Shown here: positions 1 through 8,146 of the stretch, in pieces | Position numbering within the stretch: the first letter of the stretch is position 1 | Layout: each line of letters opens with the position of its first letter | Position numbers and translations under genes: made by a program | The notes under the pieces: model-generated | Database searches by the model: none | Told to the model about the DNA's origin: nothing | The model's input: the letters and a program-made list of their open reading frames with translations, nothing else | NCBI RefSeq assembly: GCF_040649515.1 | Contig: NZ_JBEZFP010000076.1 | Location: 1 to 44,593, forward strand | Direction: 5' to 3' | Length of the DNA stretch: 44,593 nucleotides | Source: Yinghuangia elevatio | Lineage (GTDB): Bacteria > Actinomycetota > Actinomycetes > Streptomycetales > Streptomycetaceae

Positions 1-1176
1 CTCACCCGCGGGGCCGGTACCTCCCGAACATTCCGAAGAACCCGTACGTCCCGCACAACCCGCATGAACGCAATCTGTAACTCGCTCCATCGGCATCAGA
101 ACCACGCGGGCGCCCGACATGCCGATCGGGTGGCCCAGCGCGATCGCGCCGCCGTTGACGTTGACGTTGTCGCTGGTGACGCCGAGGTCGCGCATCGACT
201 GGATGCCGACCGACGCGAAGGCCTCGTTGATCTCGATCAGGTCGAGGTCGGAGACCTCCAGGCCCTGCTTGCCGAGCGCGTTCCGGATCGCGTTGGAGGG
301 CTGCGACTGGAGCGAGTTGTCCGGTCCCGCGACGTTGCCGTGCGCGCCGATCTCGGCGAGCCACTCGATGCCGAGCTCCTCGGCCTTCGCCTTCGACATG
401 ACCACGACCGCGCACGCGCCGTCGGAGATCTGCGAGGCCGAACCGGCGGTGATGGTCCCGTCCTTGGTGAACGCCGGGCGCAGCTTGGCGAGCGACTCCG
501 CGGTGGTGTCCGCGCGCACGCCCTCGTCCGTCGTGAACTGGATCGGGTCGCCCTTGCGCTGCGGAACGGCCACCGGGACGATCTCGTCGTCGTAGAGGCC
601 GTTCTTCTGCGCGGCCGCCGCGCGCTGGTGCGAGAGGGCCGAGAAGGCGTCCTGCTCCTCGCGCGAGATGCCCAGCTTGGCGTTGTGGTGCTCGGTCGAC
701 TCGCCCATCGGGATGTTGTCGAACACGTCGGTGAGACCGTCGTACGCCATGGCGTCGAGCATCTCGATCGCGCCGTACTTGAAGCCCTCGCGCGACTTCG
801 GCAGCAGGTGCGGGGCGCCGGTCATCGACTCCATGCCGCCCGCGACCACGATGTCGAACTCGCCCGCGCGGATGAGCTGGTCGGCGAGCGCGATGGCGTC
901 GAGGCCGGAGAGGCACACCTTGTTGATCGTCAGCGAGGGGACGTTCATCGGGATGCCGCCCTTGACCGCGGCCTGGCGGGCCGGCATCTGGCCGGCGCCG
1001 GCCTGCAGCACCTGGCCGAGGATCACGTACTGCACCTGGTCGCCGGTGACGCCGGCGCGCTCCAGTGCGGCCTTGATCACGATGCCGCCGAGGTCGGTGG
1101 CGGAGAAGCCCTTGAGCGAGCCGAGCAGACGGCCCATCGGGGTCCGCGCCCCGGCGACAATGACAGAACCGGCCAT
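1..1176 (-). CDS. acetyl-CoA C-acetyltransferase (thiolase), 3' end missing or altered
   Basis: This thiolase condenses two acetyl-CoA to acetoacetyl-CoA, or the reverse. The ATG at 1174-1176 follows an AGGAGG ribosome site at a 7-nt spacing and gives MAGSVIVAGARTPMGR. The nucleophile region NKVCLSGLDAI puts the catalytic Cys near residue 88, GGMESMTGAPH follows, and GHPIGMSGAR carries the active-site His at about residue 349. The frame stays open to the window edge at about 392 residues, the usual family length. After GMSGARVVL (about residue 360, position 96), however, the sequence no longer resembles a thiolase: the Gly-rich CGGGGG-type segment with the second catalytic Cys is absent. It is transcribed divergently from mce. 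The enzyme class is certain; whether the 3' end is intact is not. Confidence 0.9.
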   Translation of the reverse strand, partial: MAGSVIVAGARTPMGRLLGSLKGFSATDLGGIVIKAALERAGVTGDQVQYVILGQVLQAGAGQMPARQAAVKGGIPMNVPSLTINKVCLSGLDAIALADQLIRAGEFDIVVAGGMESMTGAPHLLPKSREGFKYGAIEMLDAMAYDGLTDVFDNIPMGESTEHHNAKLGISREEQDAFSALSHQRAAAAQKNGLYDDEIVPVAVPQRKGDPIQFTTDEGVRADTTAESLAKLRPAFTKDGTITAGSASQISDGACAVVVMSKAKAEELGIEWLAEIGAHGNVAGPDNSLQSQPSNAIRNALGKQGLEVSDLDLIEINEAFASVGIQSMRDLGVTSDNVNVNGGAIALGHPIGMSGARVVLMPMERVTDCVHAGCAGRTGSSECSGGTGPAGE

Positions 1177-1201
1177 GACAGTGGCCTCCTAAGAAGGTGA
1201 G

Positions 1202-1248
1202 CCCTGATGAGGAAACTTGCGAGGGGCAAATTGCAGGGGGCAAATTGC
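1202..1248 (-). promoter_or_regulatory. thiolase leader with shared 11-mer and repeated GCAAATTGC
   Basis: On the + strand CCCTGATGAGG (1202-1212) is followed by AAACTTGCG (1213-1221). Two copies of GGGGCAAATTGC then follow at 1223-1234 and 1237-1248, 14 bp apart; each contains the near-palindrome GCAA-N-TTGC. The CCCTGATGAGG plus AACTTGCG pair recurs just upstream of the acyl-CoA ligase start (34941-34970). Its position 25-70 bases upstream of the thiolase start suggests a leader or operator. No regulator is known from the sequence. Confidence 0.4.
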
Positions 1249-1330
1249 GAGGGTGTGGGCGGAAACATACCGGCCGCCAGGTCATGGTCGGCAGGGGTCC
1301 CGGTGTGATGGAACGCACGACCCGCCCGGG

Positions 1331-1373
1331 AGACCGGATGCGGTCTCATTCATAGTGTCGCTCTAGTGTCGCT
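1331..1373. promoter_or_regulatory. inverted repeat and doubled TAGTGTCGCT in the divergent thiolase/mce promoter region
   Basis: AGACCG-GATG-CGGTCT (1331-1346) is a perfect 6-bp inverted repeat. TAGTGTCGCT follows twice, at 1353-1362 and 1364-1373, an 11-bp period that would place both copies on one DNA face. TAGTGT fits a TANNNT -10 element for mce, but no clear -35 was found. The exact role is inferred. Confidence 0.35.
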
Positions 1374-1389
1374 TCGACATTCAGGGTAC

Positions 1390-1405
1390 CTACCGAGAGG
1401 TAACC
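1390..1405 (+). promoter_or_regulatory. candidate operator TACC-N4-GGTAA upstream of mce
   Basis: CTACCGAGAGGTAACC contains TACC-GAGA-GGTA, an inverted repeat with 4-bp arms, ending 21 bases before the mce GTG. The same pattern occurs upstream of ccr (1988-2003) and, on the minus strand, upstream of the 3-hydroxybutyryl-CoA dehydrogenase (22535-22550, 13 of 16 bases identical to this copy). Recurrence in front of genes of one pathway suggests a common repressor or activator site. Confidence 0.5.
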
Positions 1406-1426
1406 CGCCAGACCCGGGAGGGCAAC

Positions 1427-1864
1427 GTGCTCACGCGTATCGACCACATCGGCATCGCCTGCCGCAACCTCGACGAGACCGTGGAGTTCTACCGCGCGAC
1501 CTACGGCTTCGAGGTCTTCCACACCGAGGTCAACGAGGAGCAGGGCGTCCGCGAGGCCATGCTCAAGATCAACGAGACGGACGACGGCGGCGCGTCCTAC
1601 CTCCAGTTGCTCGAGCCGATCCGCGAGGACTCCACGGTCGCCAAGTGGCTCGAGAAGAACGGCGAGGGCGTGCACCACATCGCCTTCGGCACGGCGGATG
1701 TGGACGGCGAGGCCGACGCGATCCGCGGCAAGGGCGTCAGGGTCCTGTACGACGAGCCGCGCCGTGGTTCCATGGGCTCGCGCATCACGTTCCTGCACCC
1801 CAAGGACTGCCACGGCGTGCTGACCGAGCTCGTCACCTCGGCGCCGGCCGACGCCGAGCACTGA
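1427..1864 (+). CDS. mce: methylmalonyl-CoA epimerase
   Basis: The 145-residue product interconverts the (2R) and (2S) epimers of methylmalonyl-CoA, and in the ethylmalonyl-CoA route also of ethylmalonyl-CoA. It is a single vicinal-oxygen-chelate (glyoxalase-like) protein of the usual family length. It opens with LTRIDHIGIACRNLDET, whose first His is a metal ligand; the central YLQLLEP and GEGVHHIAFG segments supply further ligand residues, and the C-terminal part reads GSRITFLHPKDCHGVLTEL. The GTG start is preceded by GGGAGGG six bases upstream. It is divergent from the thiolase and followed by a hairpin terminator and then ccr, so it stands as a single transcription unit within a set of acyl-CoA genes. 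Assignment to the family is firm. Confidence 0.95.
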   Translation: MLTRIDHIGIACRNLDETVEFYRATYGFEVFHTEVNEEQGVREAMLKINETDDGGASYLQLLEPIREDSTVAKWLEKNGEGVHHIAFGTADVDGEADAIRGKGVRVLYDEPRRGSMGSRITFLHPKDCHGVLTELVTSAPADAEH

Positions 1865-1932
1865 CCACGCGCCGCCGCCGGTCCGCGACAACCCTCCGCG
1901 CACCGCACGGCGGCTGACAGAACGTCAACTCG

Positions 1933-1959
1933 GGGGCGGGATTCCTACGGGCCCGCCCC
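1933..1959 (+). terminator. hairpin terminator after mce
   Basis: GGGGCGGG (1933-1940) pairs with CCCGCCCC (1952-1959) across an 11-nt loop, 70 bases after the mce stop. There is only a weak T run, as usual for high-GC actinomycete terminators. Confidence 0.5.
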
Positions 1960-1987
1960 TTGGCACACCCCGGTCGCGCCCCTTACG

Positions 1988-2003
1988 TTACCGGTGGGTA
2001 ATT
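1988..2003 (+). promoter_or_regulatory. candidate operator TACC-N4-GGTAA upstream of ccr
   Basis: TTACC-GGTG-GGTAA is a perfect 5-bp inverted repeat (1988-2001), 65 bases upstream of the ccr ATG. It matches the mce-upstream copy in both arms and in spacer length. Confidence 0.5.
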
Positions 2004-2066
2004 TTCGGCCGGGCACGGCCGACCGACAAACCCTCACACTCCCAACGCCGACCCTGGAGGCCGACG

Positions 2067-3404
2067 ATGAAGGAGATCCTCGACGCCATCCTCGCTGGGG
2101 ACACCCCGCAGGAAGCGTACGAAGCCCTTCCCTTGCCCGAGTCGTACCGCGCCGTCACCGTCCACAAGGACGAAGAGACGATGTTCGACGGACTCGAGTC
2201 CCGCGAGAAGGACCCGCGCCAGGCGCTGCACATCGAAGACGTCGCGCTGCCCGAGCTGGGTCCGGGCGAGGCGCTCGTCGCGGTGATGGCCTCGGCCATC
2301 AACTACAACACCGTGTGGACCTCGATCTTCGAGCCGGTCTCGACCTTCCGCTTCCTCGAGCGGTACGGCCGGACCTCCCCGCTCACCAAGCGCCACGACC
2401 TGCCGTACCACGTGGTCGGCTCGGACCTGGCCGGCGTCGTGCTGCGTACCGGTCCCGGCGTGAACGCCTGGAAGCCGGGCGCCGAGGTCGTCGCGCACTG
2501 CCTCTCCGTGGAGCTGGAGAGCCCGGACGGGCACAGCGACACGATGCTCGACCCCGAGCAGCGCATCTGGGGCTTCGAGACCAACTTCGGCGGCCTGGCG
2601 CACATCGCCCTGGTCAAGAGCAACCAGCTCATGCCGAAGCCGGCCCACCTCACGTGGGAGGAGGCCGCGTCCCCGGGCCTGGTCAACTCCACCGCGTACC
2701 GCCAGCTCGTCTCGCGCAACGGCGCCGGCATGAAGCAGGGCGACAACGTGCTGATCTGGGGCGCCTCCGGCGGCCTCGGCTCGTACGCCACGCAGTTCGT
2801 CCTCAACGGCGGCGCCACCCCGATCTGCGTCGTCTCCTCCGAGGACAAGGCGCAGATCTGCCGCGACATGGGCGCCGAGCTGGTCATCGACCGCCGGGCC
2901 GAGGACTTCAAGTTCTGGAAGGACGAGCGCACCCAGGACCCGAAGGAGTGGAACCGCTTCGGCAAGCTCATCCGCGAGCTGACCGGCGGCGAGGACGTGG
3001 ACATCGTCTTCGAGCACCCGGGCCGCGAGACCTTCGGCGCCTCGGTGTACGTCACCCGCAAGGGCGGCACCATCGTGACCTGCGCGTCCACGTCGGGCTT
3101 CGTGCACGAGTACGACAACCGCTACCTGTGGATGAACCTCAAGCGCATCGTCGGCTCGCACTTCGCGAACTACCGCGAGTCGTGGGAGGCCAACCGCCTG
3201 ATCGCCCAGGGCAAGATCCACCCGACGCTGTCCCGCAGCTACTCGATGGACCAGGTCGGCCAGGCCGCGTACGACGTGCACCGCAACCTGCACCAGGGCA
3301 AGGTCGGCGTGCTGTGCCTGGCGCCCGAGGAGGGCCTGGGCGTACGCGACCACGAGCTGCGCGCGAAGCACATCAAGGAGATCAACCGCTTCCGCAACGT
3401 GTGA
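2067..3404 (+). CDS. ccr: crotonyl-CoA carboxylase/reductase
   Basis: This enzyme reductively carboxylates crotonyl-CoA with NADPH and CO2 to (2S)-ethylmalonyl-CoA. That is the defining step of the ethylmalonyl-CoA pathway and a source of polyketide extender units. The 445-residue protein is a medium-chain dehydrogenase/reductase: the N-terminal catalytic part is followed by the Rossmann motif IWGASGGLGSYATQF at about 229-243. The four CO2-binding residues described for the Kitasatospora setae enzyme are all present at the same numbers: Asn81 (SAINYNT), Phe170 and Glu171 (IWGFETNFGG) and His365 (IVGSHFANY). The ATG start follows CTGGAGGCCGACG. A strong terminator follows the stop. In S. coelicolor, as I recall, ccr sits elsewhere, next to a meaA-type mutase; here it lies between mce and scy. 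Confidence 0.97.
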   Translation: MKEILDAILAGDTPQEAYEALPLPESYRAVTVHKDEETMFDGLESREKDPRQALHIEDVALPELGPGEALVAVMASAINYNTVWTSIFEPVSTFRFLERYGRTSPLTKRHDLPYHVVGSDLAGVVLRTGPGVNAWKPGAEVVAHCLSVELESPDGHSDTMLDPEQRIWGFETNFGGLAHIALVKSNQLMPKPAHLTWEEAASPGLVNSTAYRQLVSRNGAGMKQGDNVLIWGASGGLGSYATQFVLNGGATPICVVSSEDKAQICRDMGAELVIDRRAEDFKFWKDERTQDPKEWNRFGKLIRELTGGEDVDIVFEHPGRETFGASVYVTRKGGTIVTCASTSGFVHEYDNRYLWMNLKRIVGSHFANYRESWEANRLIAQGKIHPTLSRSYSMDQVGQAAYDVHRNLHQGKVGVLCLAPEEGLGVRDHELRAKHIKEINRFRNV

Positions 3405-3464
3405 CCCCTCTCACCCGAACCGCACCGAGTAGGGGCGACCGCGGCCTGACATAGCGTTGGCTGG

Positions 3465-3498
3465 TGCCGCGTCAGGGAATTCGTTGCCTGACGCGGCA
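3465..3498 (+). terminator. strong hairpin terminator after ccr
   Basis: TGCCGCGTCAGG (3465-3476) and CCTGACGCGGCA (3487-3498) form a perfect 12-bp stem with a 10-nt loop, 61 bases after the ccr stop. It isolates ccr from scy. Confidence 0.85.
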
Positions 3499-3605
3499 CT
3501 AAGCTTTCCCGGGATCTGACACCATTTCCCTGGTGGACACCGTGACACGCGCGGTGCGGACTACGGTGGCTGCCTGACCGGTCCCAACCGGCAGGAGTGG
3601 CCGGG

Positions 3606-3634
3606 TTCCGACAGATTCCGACAGAATCTGCCGG
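3606..3634. promoter_or_regulatory. inverted repeat in the 328-base ccr-scy gap
   Basis: CAGATTC-CGACA-GAATCTG (3612-3630) is a perfect 7-bp inverted repeat. It extends to 10 of 11 bp when flanking CCGA and CCGG are included (3608-3634). It also contains TTCCGACAGA twice in tandem (3606-3615 and 3616-3625). It lies about 100 bases upstream of the scy start and could be an operator or a leader hairpin. Apart from this and the ccr terminator, I see no gene between 3405 and 3732. Confidence 0.4.
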
Positions 3635-3732
3635 ATCCGGGTGCTCGGGCGGGCTCGTCGGGCCCATCGGGCCGACCGGCCCGGCGTGAGGTTCGGATAC
3701 GGTGACGGCGCTGGTGAGGACGCGGCCAGGGG

Positions 3733-6700
3733 ATGGAGTGGGACCCCACAGTGCGGGGCTACGACGACCGTTACGAGGTTGACGACGGCCTCGGCCAGAT
3801 CGAAGCCGAGATGAAGCGGCTGAGGACTGAGCGCGAGGAAAGCGTCGCGCACGCGGAAGACCTCGGATATCAGGTCGAGGTCCTTCGCGCGAAGCTGCAT
3901 GACCTCAGACGGCAGCTCGCCACCCCGCAGTTCGGCAGCATCGGCGGCCAGGCCGAGCAGATGCTGCGCAACGCCCAGCTCCAGGCCGACCAGGTCCGTG
4001 CCGACGCCGAACGCGAACTGGCGGAATCGCGCGCGCACACCCAACGCATCATGCAGGAGGCCGCGCAGCGCTCCGCCCAGCACGAGGCGGAGTGGCAGGC
4101 CGAGCTCCAGGCCCGCCGCAGGCGCCTCGAGGAAGAACTCGCCCACGCCCGGCAGGCCACCGAGGCCCGGGTGGGCGAGAACGTCGCCTGGGCCGAACAG
4201 GTACGCCAGCAGGCCGACGAACGCGCCCGCCAACTCGTCGAGAGCGCCCGCGCCGAGGCCGAGCGCCTCCTCGCCGACGCGGCCGCCCAGGCCGCCGCGG
4301 CACGCGACCAGGCCGGCGGCGCCGCGCAGGCCGCCCGGGCCGAGGCCGACGCCGTCCTGGCCCGCGCCCAGGCCGAGGCCGACCGCATGCTCGCCGTCGC
4401 GCAGGAGCGCGCCGAGTCGGTCGGCGCCCAGGTCGAGCAGATCAAGACCGGCACCCGCAACCAGGCCGAGGTCCTGGTCGTCGAGGCCCGCGCCGAAGCC
4501 GAGCGCATCCGGGACGAAGCGGTCGCCGAGGCGCAGCGCGTCACCGGCGAAGCCGCCGAGCGCGCCGAGGGCACCTCCGCGGACACCGCCAAGCTGCTGC
4601 GCGAGACCCAGGCCGAGGTCGCCCGGCTGCGCGCGGAGGCCGCCGCGGAGGCCGAGCGCCACCACGCGGAGGCGGAGGGACTGCGGGCCGAGGCCGAGCG
4701 CCTCAAGGCGGAGGCCGAACGCCTCAAGGCCGAGGCGAAGGCGCTGCTCGACGTCGCCGACAGCGACGCCGCCGAGCGGCTGCAGACCGCGTCCGCGAGC
4801 GCCGAGGAACTGCTCGACCGGGCCCGTACCGACGCCGAGGCGCACACCGCCCGGGTACGCGCCGCCGCCGAGGAACTCCTCGACGCGGCACAGGCCGAGG
4901 CCGCCGAACTCGCCGAGACCACCCGGGCCGAGGTCGAGCGCCTGCGCGCGGAAGCGGCCGAGGAGGCCGAACGGCTGCGCGGCGACGCCGACGACGAGGC
5001 CGAGCAGACCCGCACCGAAGCGGACGCCGACGCCGAACGGGTACGCGGCGAAGCCGCCGCCGCGGCCGAGCGGCTGCGCGACGAGGCCCGGGCCGAGGCC
5101 GAACGGCTGCGCGCGGAAGCCGAGTCCGAGACGGCCCGGCTGCGGGACGAGACCGAGGCGCAGACGGCCCGGCAGCGCGAGGAGGCCGAGGCCGAGGCGT
5201 CCCGCCTGCGCACCGAGGCCGAGGCCGACGCCGAGCGCCTGCGTACCGAGACGGTCGCCGAGGCCGAGGCGGCCCGCGACGCCGCCCTCGCCGAGGCGGA
5301 AGCCGCCCGCGAGAAGGCCCTCGGCGTGCACGCCGACGTCGTCGCCGAGATCGAGGAGCGCCGGGCCGAGGCCGAGCAGCTGGCCGAAGAGGCCGAGGCA
5401 CGCCTCGGATCCGCCGAGACCACCGCCTCCGAACGCGTCGCGGCGGCCGAGGCCGAAGCGGCCGAACTGCTCGGCAAGGCCGGTTCCGACGCCGACAAGC
5501 TGCGCGGCGACGCCGAGGCGCGGCTCGCCGCCGCCGAGACCGAGGCGGCCGAGCAACTGCGGGCCGCCACCGCGAACGCGGAGGAACTGCTCGCCAAGGC
5601 CAAGGGCGAGGCCGACAAGCTCCAGGCGGACGCCGCCCGGATGCTCGCCGAGGCGGAGGCCGGCGCCGCCGAGCGCATGGAGCGCGCGACCGCCGCGGCG
5701 GACGAACTCCTCGCCAAAGCCCGCGCGGAGGCCGAGCGGGCCACGTCCGAGGCGCGTACCGAGGCCGACGAACTGCGGGCCCGGGCACAGGCCGACGCCG
5801 AGGCCGTCGAGGCCCGCACCCGGGAGACCGGCGCACGCCTGGTCGCCGAGGCCAAGACGCACACCGAGGAGGTCAAGGCCCGTGCGGAGGCCGAGGCCGA
5901 GGAAGTCCTCGAACGGGCGCGCGCCGAATCGGGCAAGCTCCGCGAGAAGGCGGTCGCCGACACCGCCCGCCTGCGCGATCTGACGCAGCGCCAGCAGGCG
6001 GAATCCGCCGAACGTTTGGAGCAGGCGCGCCTCGAGGCCGAACGCCTCGCCTCGGAAGCGGAGGCCATCGCCGCCGAGACCCTCGGCAACGCCGAGACCG
6101 GTGCCGCCGACCTCCTCACCACAGCCAAGGCCGAAGCCGAGCGGGTCCAGCAGCAGGCCGCCGAGACGGCCGGGCGCGCCCACGCCGAAGCCGAGGAACT
6201 CCTCGCCACCGCACGGGCCGAGGCCACCAAGACCGCCGAGACCGCGGCCCGCGAGGCCGAGGAGCTGCTGCGCGCTGCCGAGGCCCGGGCGACCGAGCTG
6301 CGCAACGGCAGCGAGGCCGACCGCGCCGAGGCCGAGGCGACGCTCCAGACCGCGCGTACCGAGGCCGCGACGCTGCTCGACCGGGCCCGCGCCGACGCCG
6401 CGGCGCGGACCGAGAGCGCCGCCCGCTCCGCCGACGAACTCCTCGCCAAGGCCCGCACCGAGGCGGAGGAACTCCTCGGCGACGCACGCGGCGAGGGCGA
6501 AGGCATCCGCAACGCCGCCCGCCGCGACGCCGCCGAACTGCGCGCCGACACCGAGGCCGCGGCCCGCAAGGCCCGCGAGGATGCGGCGTCCGCGGCCACC
6601 CGCACCGTCGCCGAGGCCGAGCAGACCGCCGCCGACGTACGCGAGACCGCGCGCCAGGCCCTGGAGGAGGCCCGCCTCGAAGTCGTCGACCTCCGCGACC

Positions 6701-8037
6701 GCACGCAGGCCCGGGCCCGCGAACTCCTGGAGACCGCGGAGGCCAAGGCCCGCGAGATCGCCGAGAACGCGCAGACCCGGATGCGCAAGGCGGAGGACGA
6801 GTCCGCCCGCCTGGTGCGCGACGCGAAGGGCGAGGCGGAGACGATCCGCGCGGCCGTCGCCGGCATAGAGGAGGCGGCGCACGAGGAGATGGCGCGCCTG
6901 CGCACCGAAGCGGAGCGCGAGTTGGCGAAGTCGCGCGACGACGCGCAGACGCACCTGGTGCGGGCCCGCGCCGAGGCGGACGCGACCGTCACCGCCGCGC
7001 GCAAGCACGCCGAGCGTCTGAAGACGGACTCCGAGCGTGAGGCCGAGCGCGTGCGTACCGCGGGACGCGACGAGGCGACCGCGACGCTCAAGTCCGCCGA
7101 GTCGGACGCCGCGACGATGCGTGAGAAGGCCAAGGCCACGCTGGAGAAGGCGGTCGACGAGGCCGAGGAGACCCTCGTCAAGACCAAGGGCCACGTCACC
7201 GAACTCGTCGCGCAGGCCCAGCGCAAGGCCGAGCAGCAGCTCAAGGCCGCGTCCGAGGCGGCCGCCAAGACCCTGGCCGACGCCGAGGCCGAGGACGCCC
7301 GTCTGCGCGCCGAGGCGGCGGCGGTCATAGAGAAGGCCCGCGCCGACTCGGACAAGATGATCGCCGAGACGCGCCGCGACACCACCTCGACCCGCGAACG
7401 CGCCGACAAGGAAGCCGAAGAGGCCGTCGAAGGCGCCCGCAAGCAGGCCGCCGAAAGCCTCCAGGCCGCGGGCAAACGTGTGGACGCGCTCGTCGAGGCC
7501 GCCGAGGAACAGTGCGCGAAATCCGTTGCGGACGGCGAGAAAGCCAAGTCCGAGGCGATGGAAGAAGCCGACCGGATCCGCGACAAGGCGAGCTCCGAGG
7601 CCGATAGGGTACGTATCGCCGCGGTCAAGAAAGCCGAGGCGCTGCTTTCCGAGGCGGAGCAGCGGCTCGCGGACGCCCAGAAGGGTGCGGACGACCTGCG
7701 CGCCAAGGTGGCCGAACAGATCGCCGCCGCACAGCGCGAGGCCCAGGCCGTTCGCCGGAAGACCGCGGCCGACGCCGACAGGATTCTGGACGATGCGCGG
7801 AGGGAGGCGGAACGGCTGCGCAGCGAGGCCCGCAGGGAAGCCGAGCGATCGCGTGCCGACGGCCAGCGCAAGTTGGACGAACTCAACCGACGCCGCAAGG
7901 ACATCGCGACGGAAATGGCCCGCGTACAAGGCGTTTTGGACGCTTTGGCCGCACCGGCGGGTTCGTCGGCCGGGAAAAGCGGCAACTCAGCTCCTCGCAC
8001 CGGCGGGGGCGGGTCGAGCACAGCACCACCCGATTGA
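3733..8037 (+). CDS. scy: Scy-type polarisome coiled-coil protein
   Basis: Scy is the large coiled-coil scaffold that marks hyphal tips in streptomycetes and recruits DivIVA and FilP. The 1434-residue product (S. coelicolor Scy is about 1300) begins with a short DivIVA-like head, MEWDPTVRGYDDRYEVDDGL. After an N-terminal coil and a short break around LATPQFGSIGGQAEQML (about residues 56-80), almost all of the rest is Ala/Glu/Arg-rich coiled coil built on AEAERLRAEA-type units. It ends in a basic stretch resembling the FilP tail (RRRKDIATEMARVQGVLDAL) and a Gly/Ser tail. Extreme GC bias leaves long open frames on both strands; this frame is chosen for its composition, the neighbouring filP and the recognisable ends. 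Membership is clear; exact register and repeat count were not computed. Confidence 0.93.
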   Translation: MEWDPTVRGYDDRYEVDDGLGQIEAEMKRLRTEREESVAHAEDLGYQVEVLRAKLHDLRRQLATPQFGSIGGQAEQMLRNAQLQADQVRADAERELAESRAHTQRIMQEAAQRSAQHEAEWQAELQARRRRLEEELAHARQATEARVGENVAWAEQVRQQADERARQLVESARAEAERLLADAAAQAAAARDQAGGAAQAARAEADAVLARAQAEADRMLAVAQERAESVGAQVEQIKTGTRNQAEVLVVEARAEAERIRDEAVAEAQRVTGEAAERAEGTSADTAKLLRETQAEVARLRAEAAAEAERHHAEAEGLRAEAERLKAEAERLKAEAKALLDVADSDAAERLQTASASAEELLDRARTDAEAHTARVRAAAEELLDAAQAEAAELAETTRAEVERLRAEAAEEAERLRGDADDEAEQTRTEADADAERVRGEAAAAAERLRDEARAEAERLRAEAESETARLRDETEAQTARQREEAEAEASRLRTEAEADAERLRTETVAEAEAARDAALAEAEAAREKALGVHADVVAEIEERRAEAEQLAEEAEARLGSAETTASERVAAAEAEAAELLGKAGSDADKLRGDAEARLAAAETEAAEQLRAATANAEELLAKAKGEADKLQADAARMLAEAEAGAAERMERATAAADELLAKARAEAERATSEARTEADELRARAQADAEAVEARTRETGARLVAEAKTHTEEVKARAEAEAEEVLERARAESGKLREKAVADTARLRDLTQRQQAESAERLEQARLEAERLASEAEAIAAETLGNAETGAADLLTTAKAEAERVQQQAAETAGRAHAEAEELLATARAEATKTAETAAREAEELLRAAEARATELRNGSEADRAEAEATLQTARTEAATLLDRARADAAARTESAARSADELLAKARTEAEELLGDARGEGEGIRNAARRDAAELRADTEAAARKAREDAASAATRTVAEAEQTAADVRETARQALEEARLEVVDLRDRTQARARELLETAEAKAREIAENAQTRMRKAEDESARLVRDAKGEAETIRAAVAGIEEAAHEEMARLRTEAERELAKSRDDAQTHLVRARAEADATVTAARKHAERLKTDSEREAERVRTAGRDEATATLKSAESDAATMREKAKATLEKAVDEAEETLVKTKGHVTELVAQAQRKAEQQLKAASEAAAKTLADAEAEDARLRAEAAAVIEKARADSDKMIAETRRDTTSTRERADKEAEEAVEGARKQAAESLQAAGKRVDALVEAAEEQCAKSVADGEKAKSEAMEEADRIRDKASSEADRVRIAAVKKAEALLSEAEQRLADAQKGADDLRAKVAEQIAAAQREAQAVRRKTAADADRILDDARREAERLRSEARREAERSRADGQRKLDELNRRRKDIATEMARVQGVLDALAAPAGSSAGKSGNSAPRTGGGGSSTAPPD

Positions 8038-8146
8038 GGGATGAATGCCGGTTGTTCTCCGCCGCGCAGGTCGATGAGCCGTCTGTTTCGTGCCAGGATT
8101 CCACCCGTCACCTCATCCACAGCACCGGTCATACGACAGGAACCCC

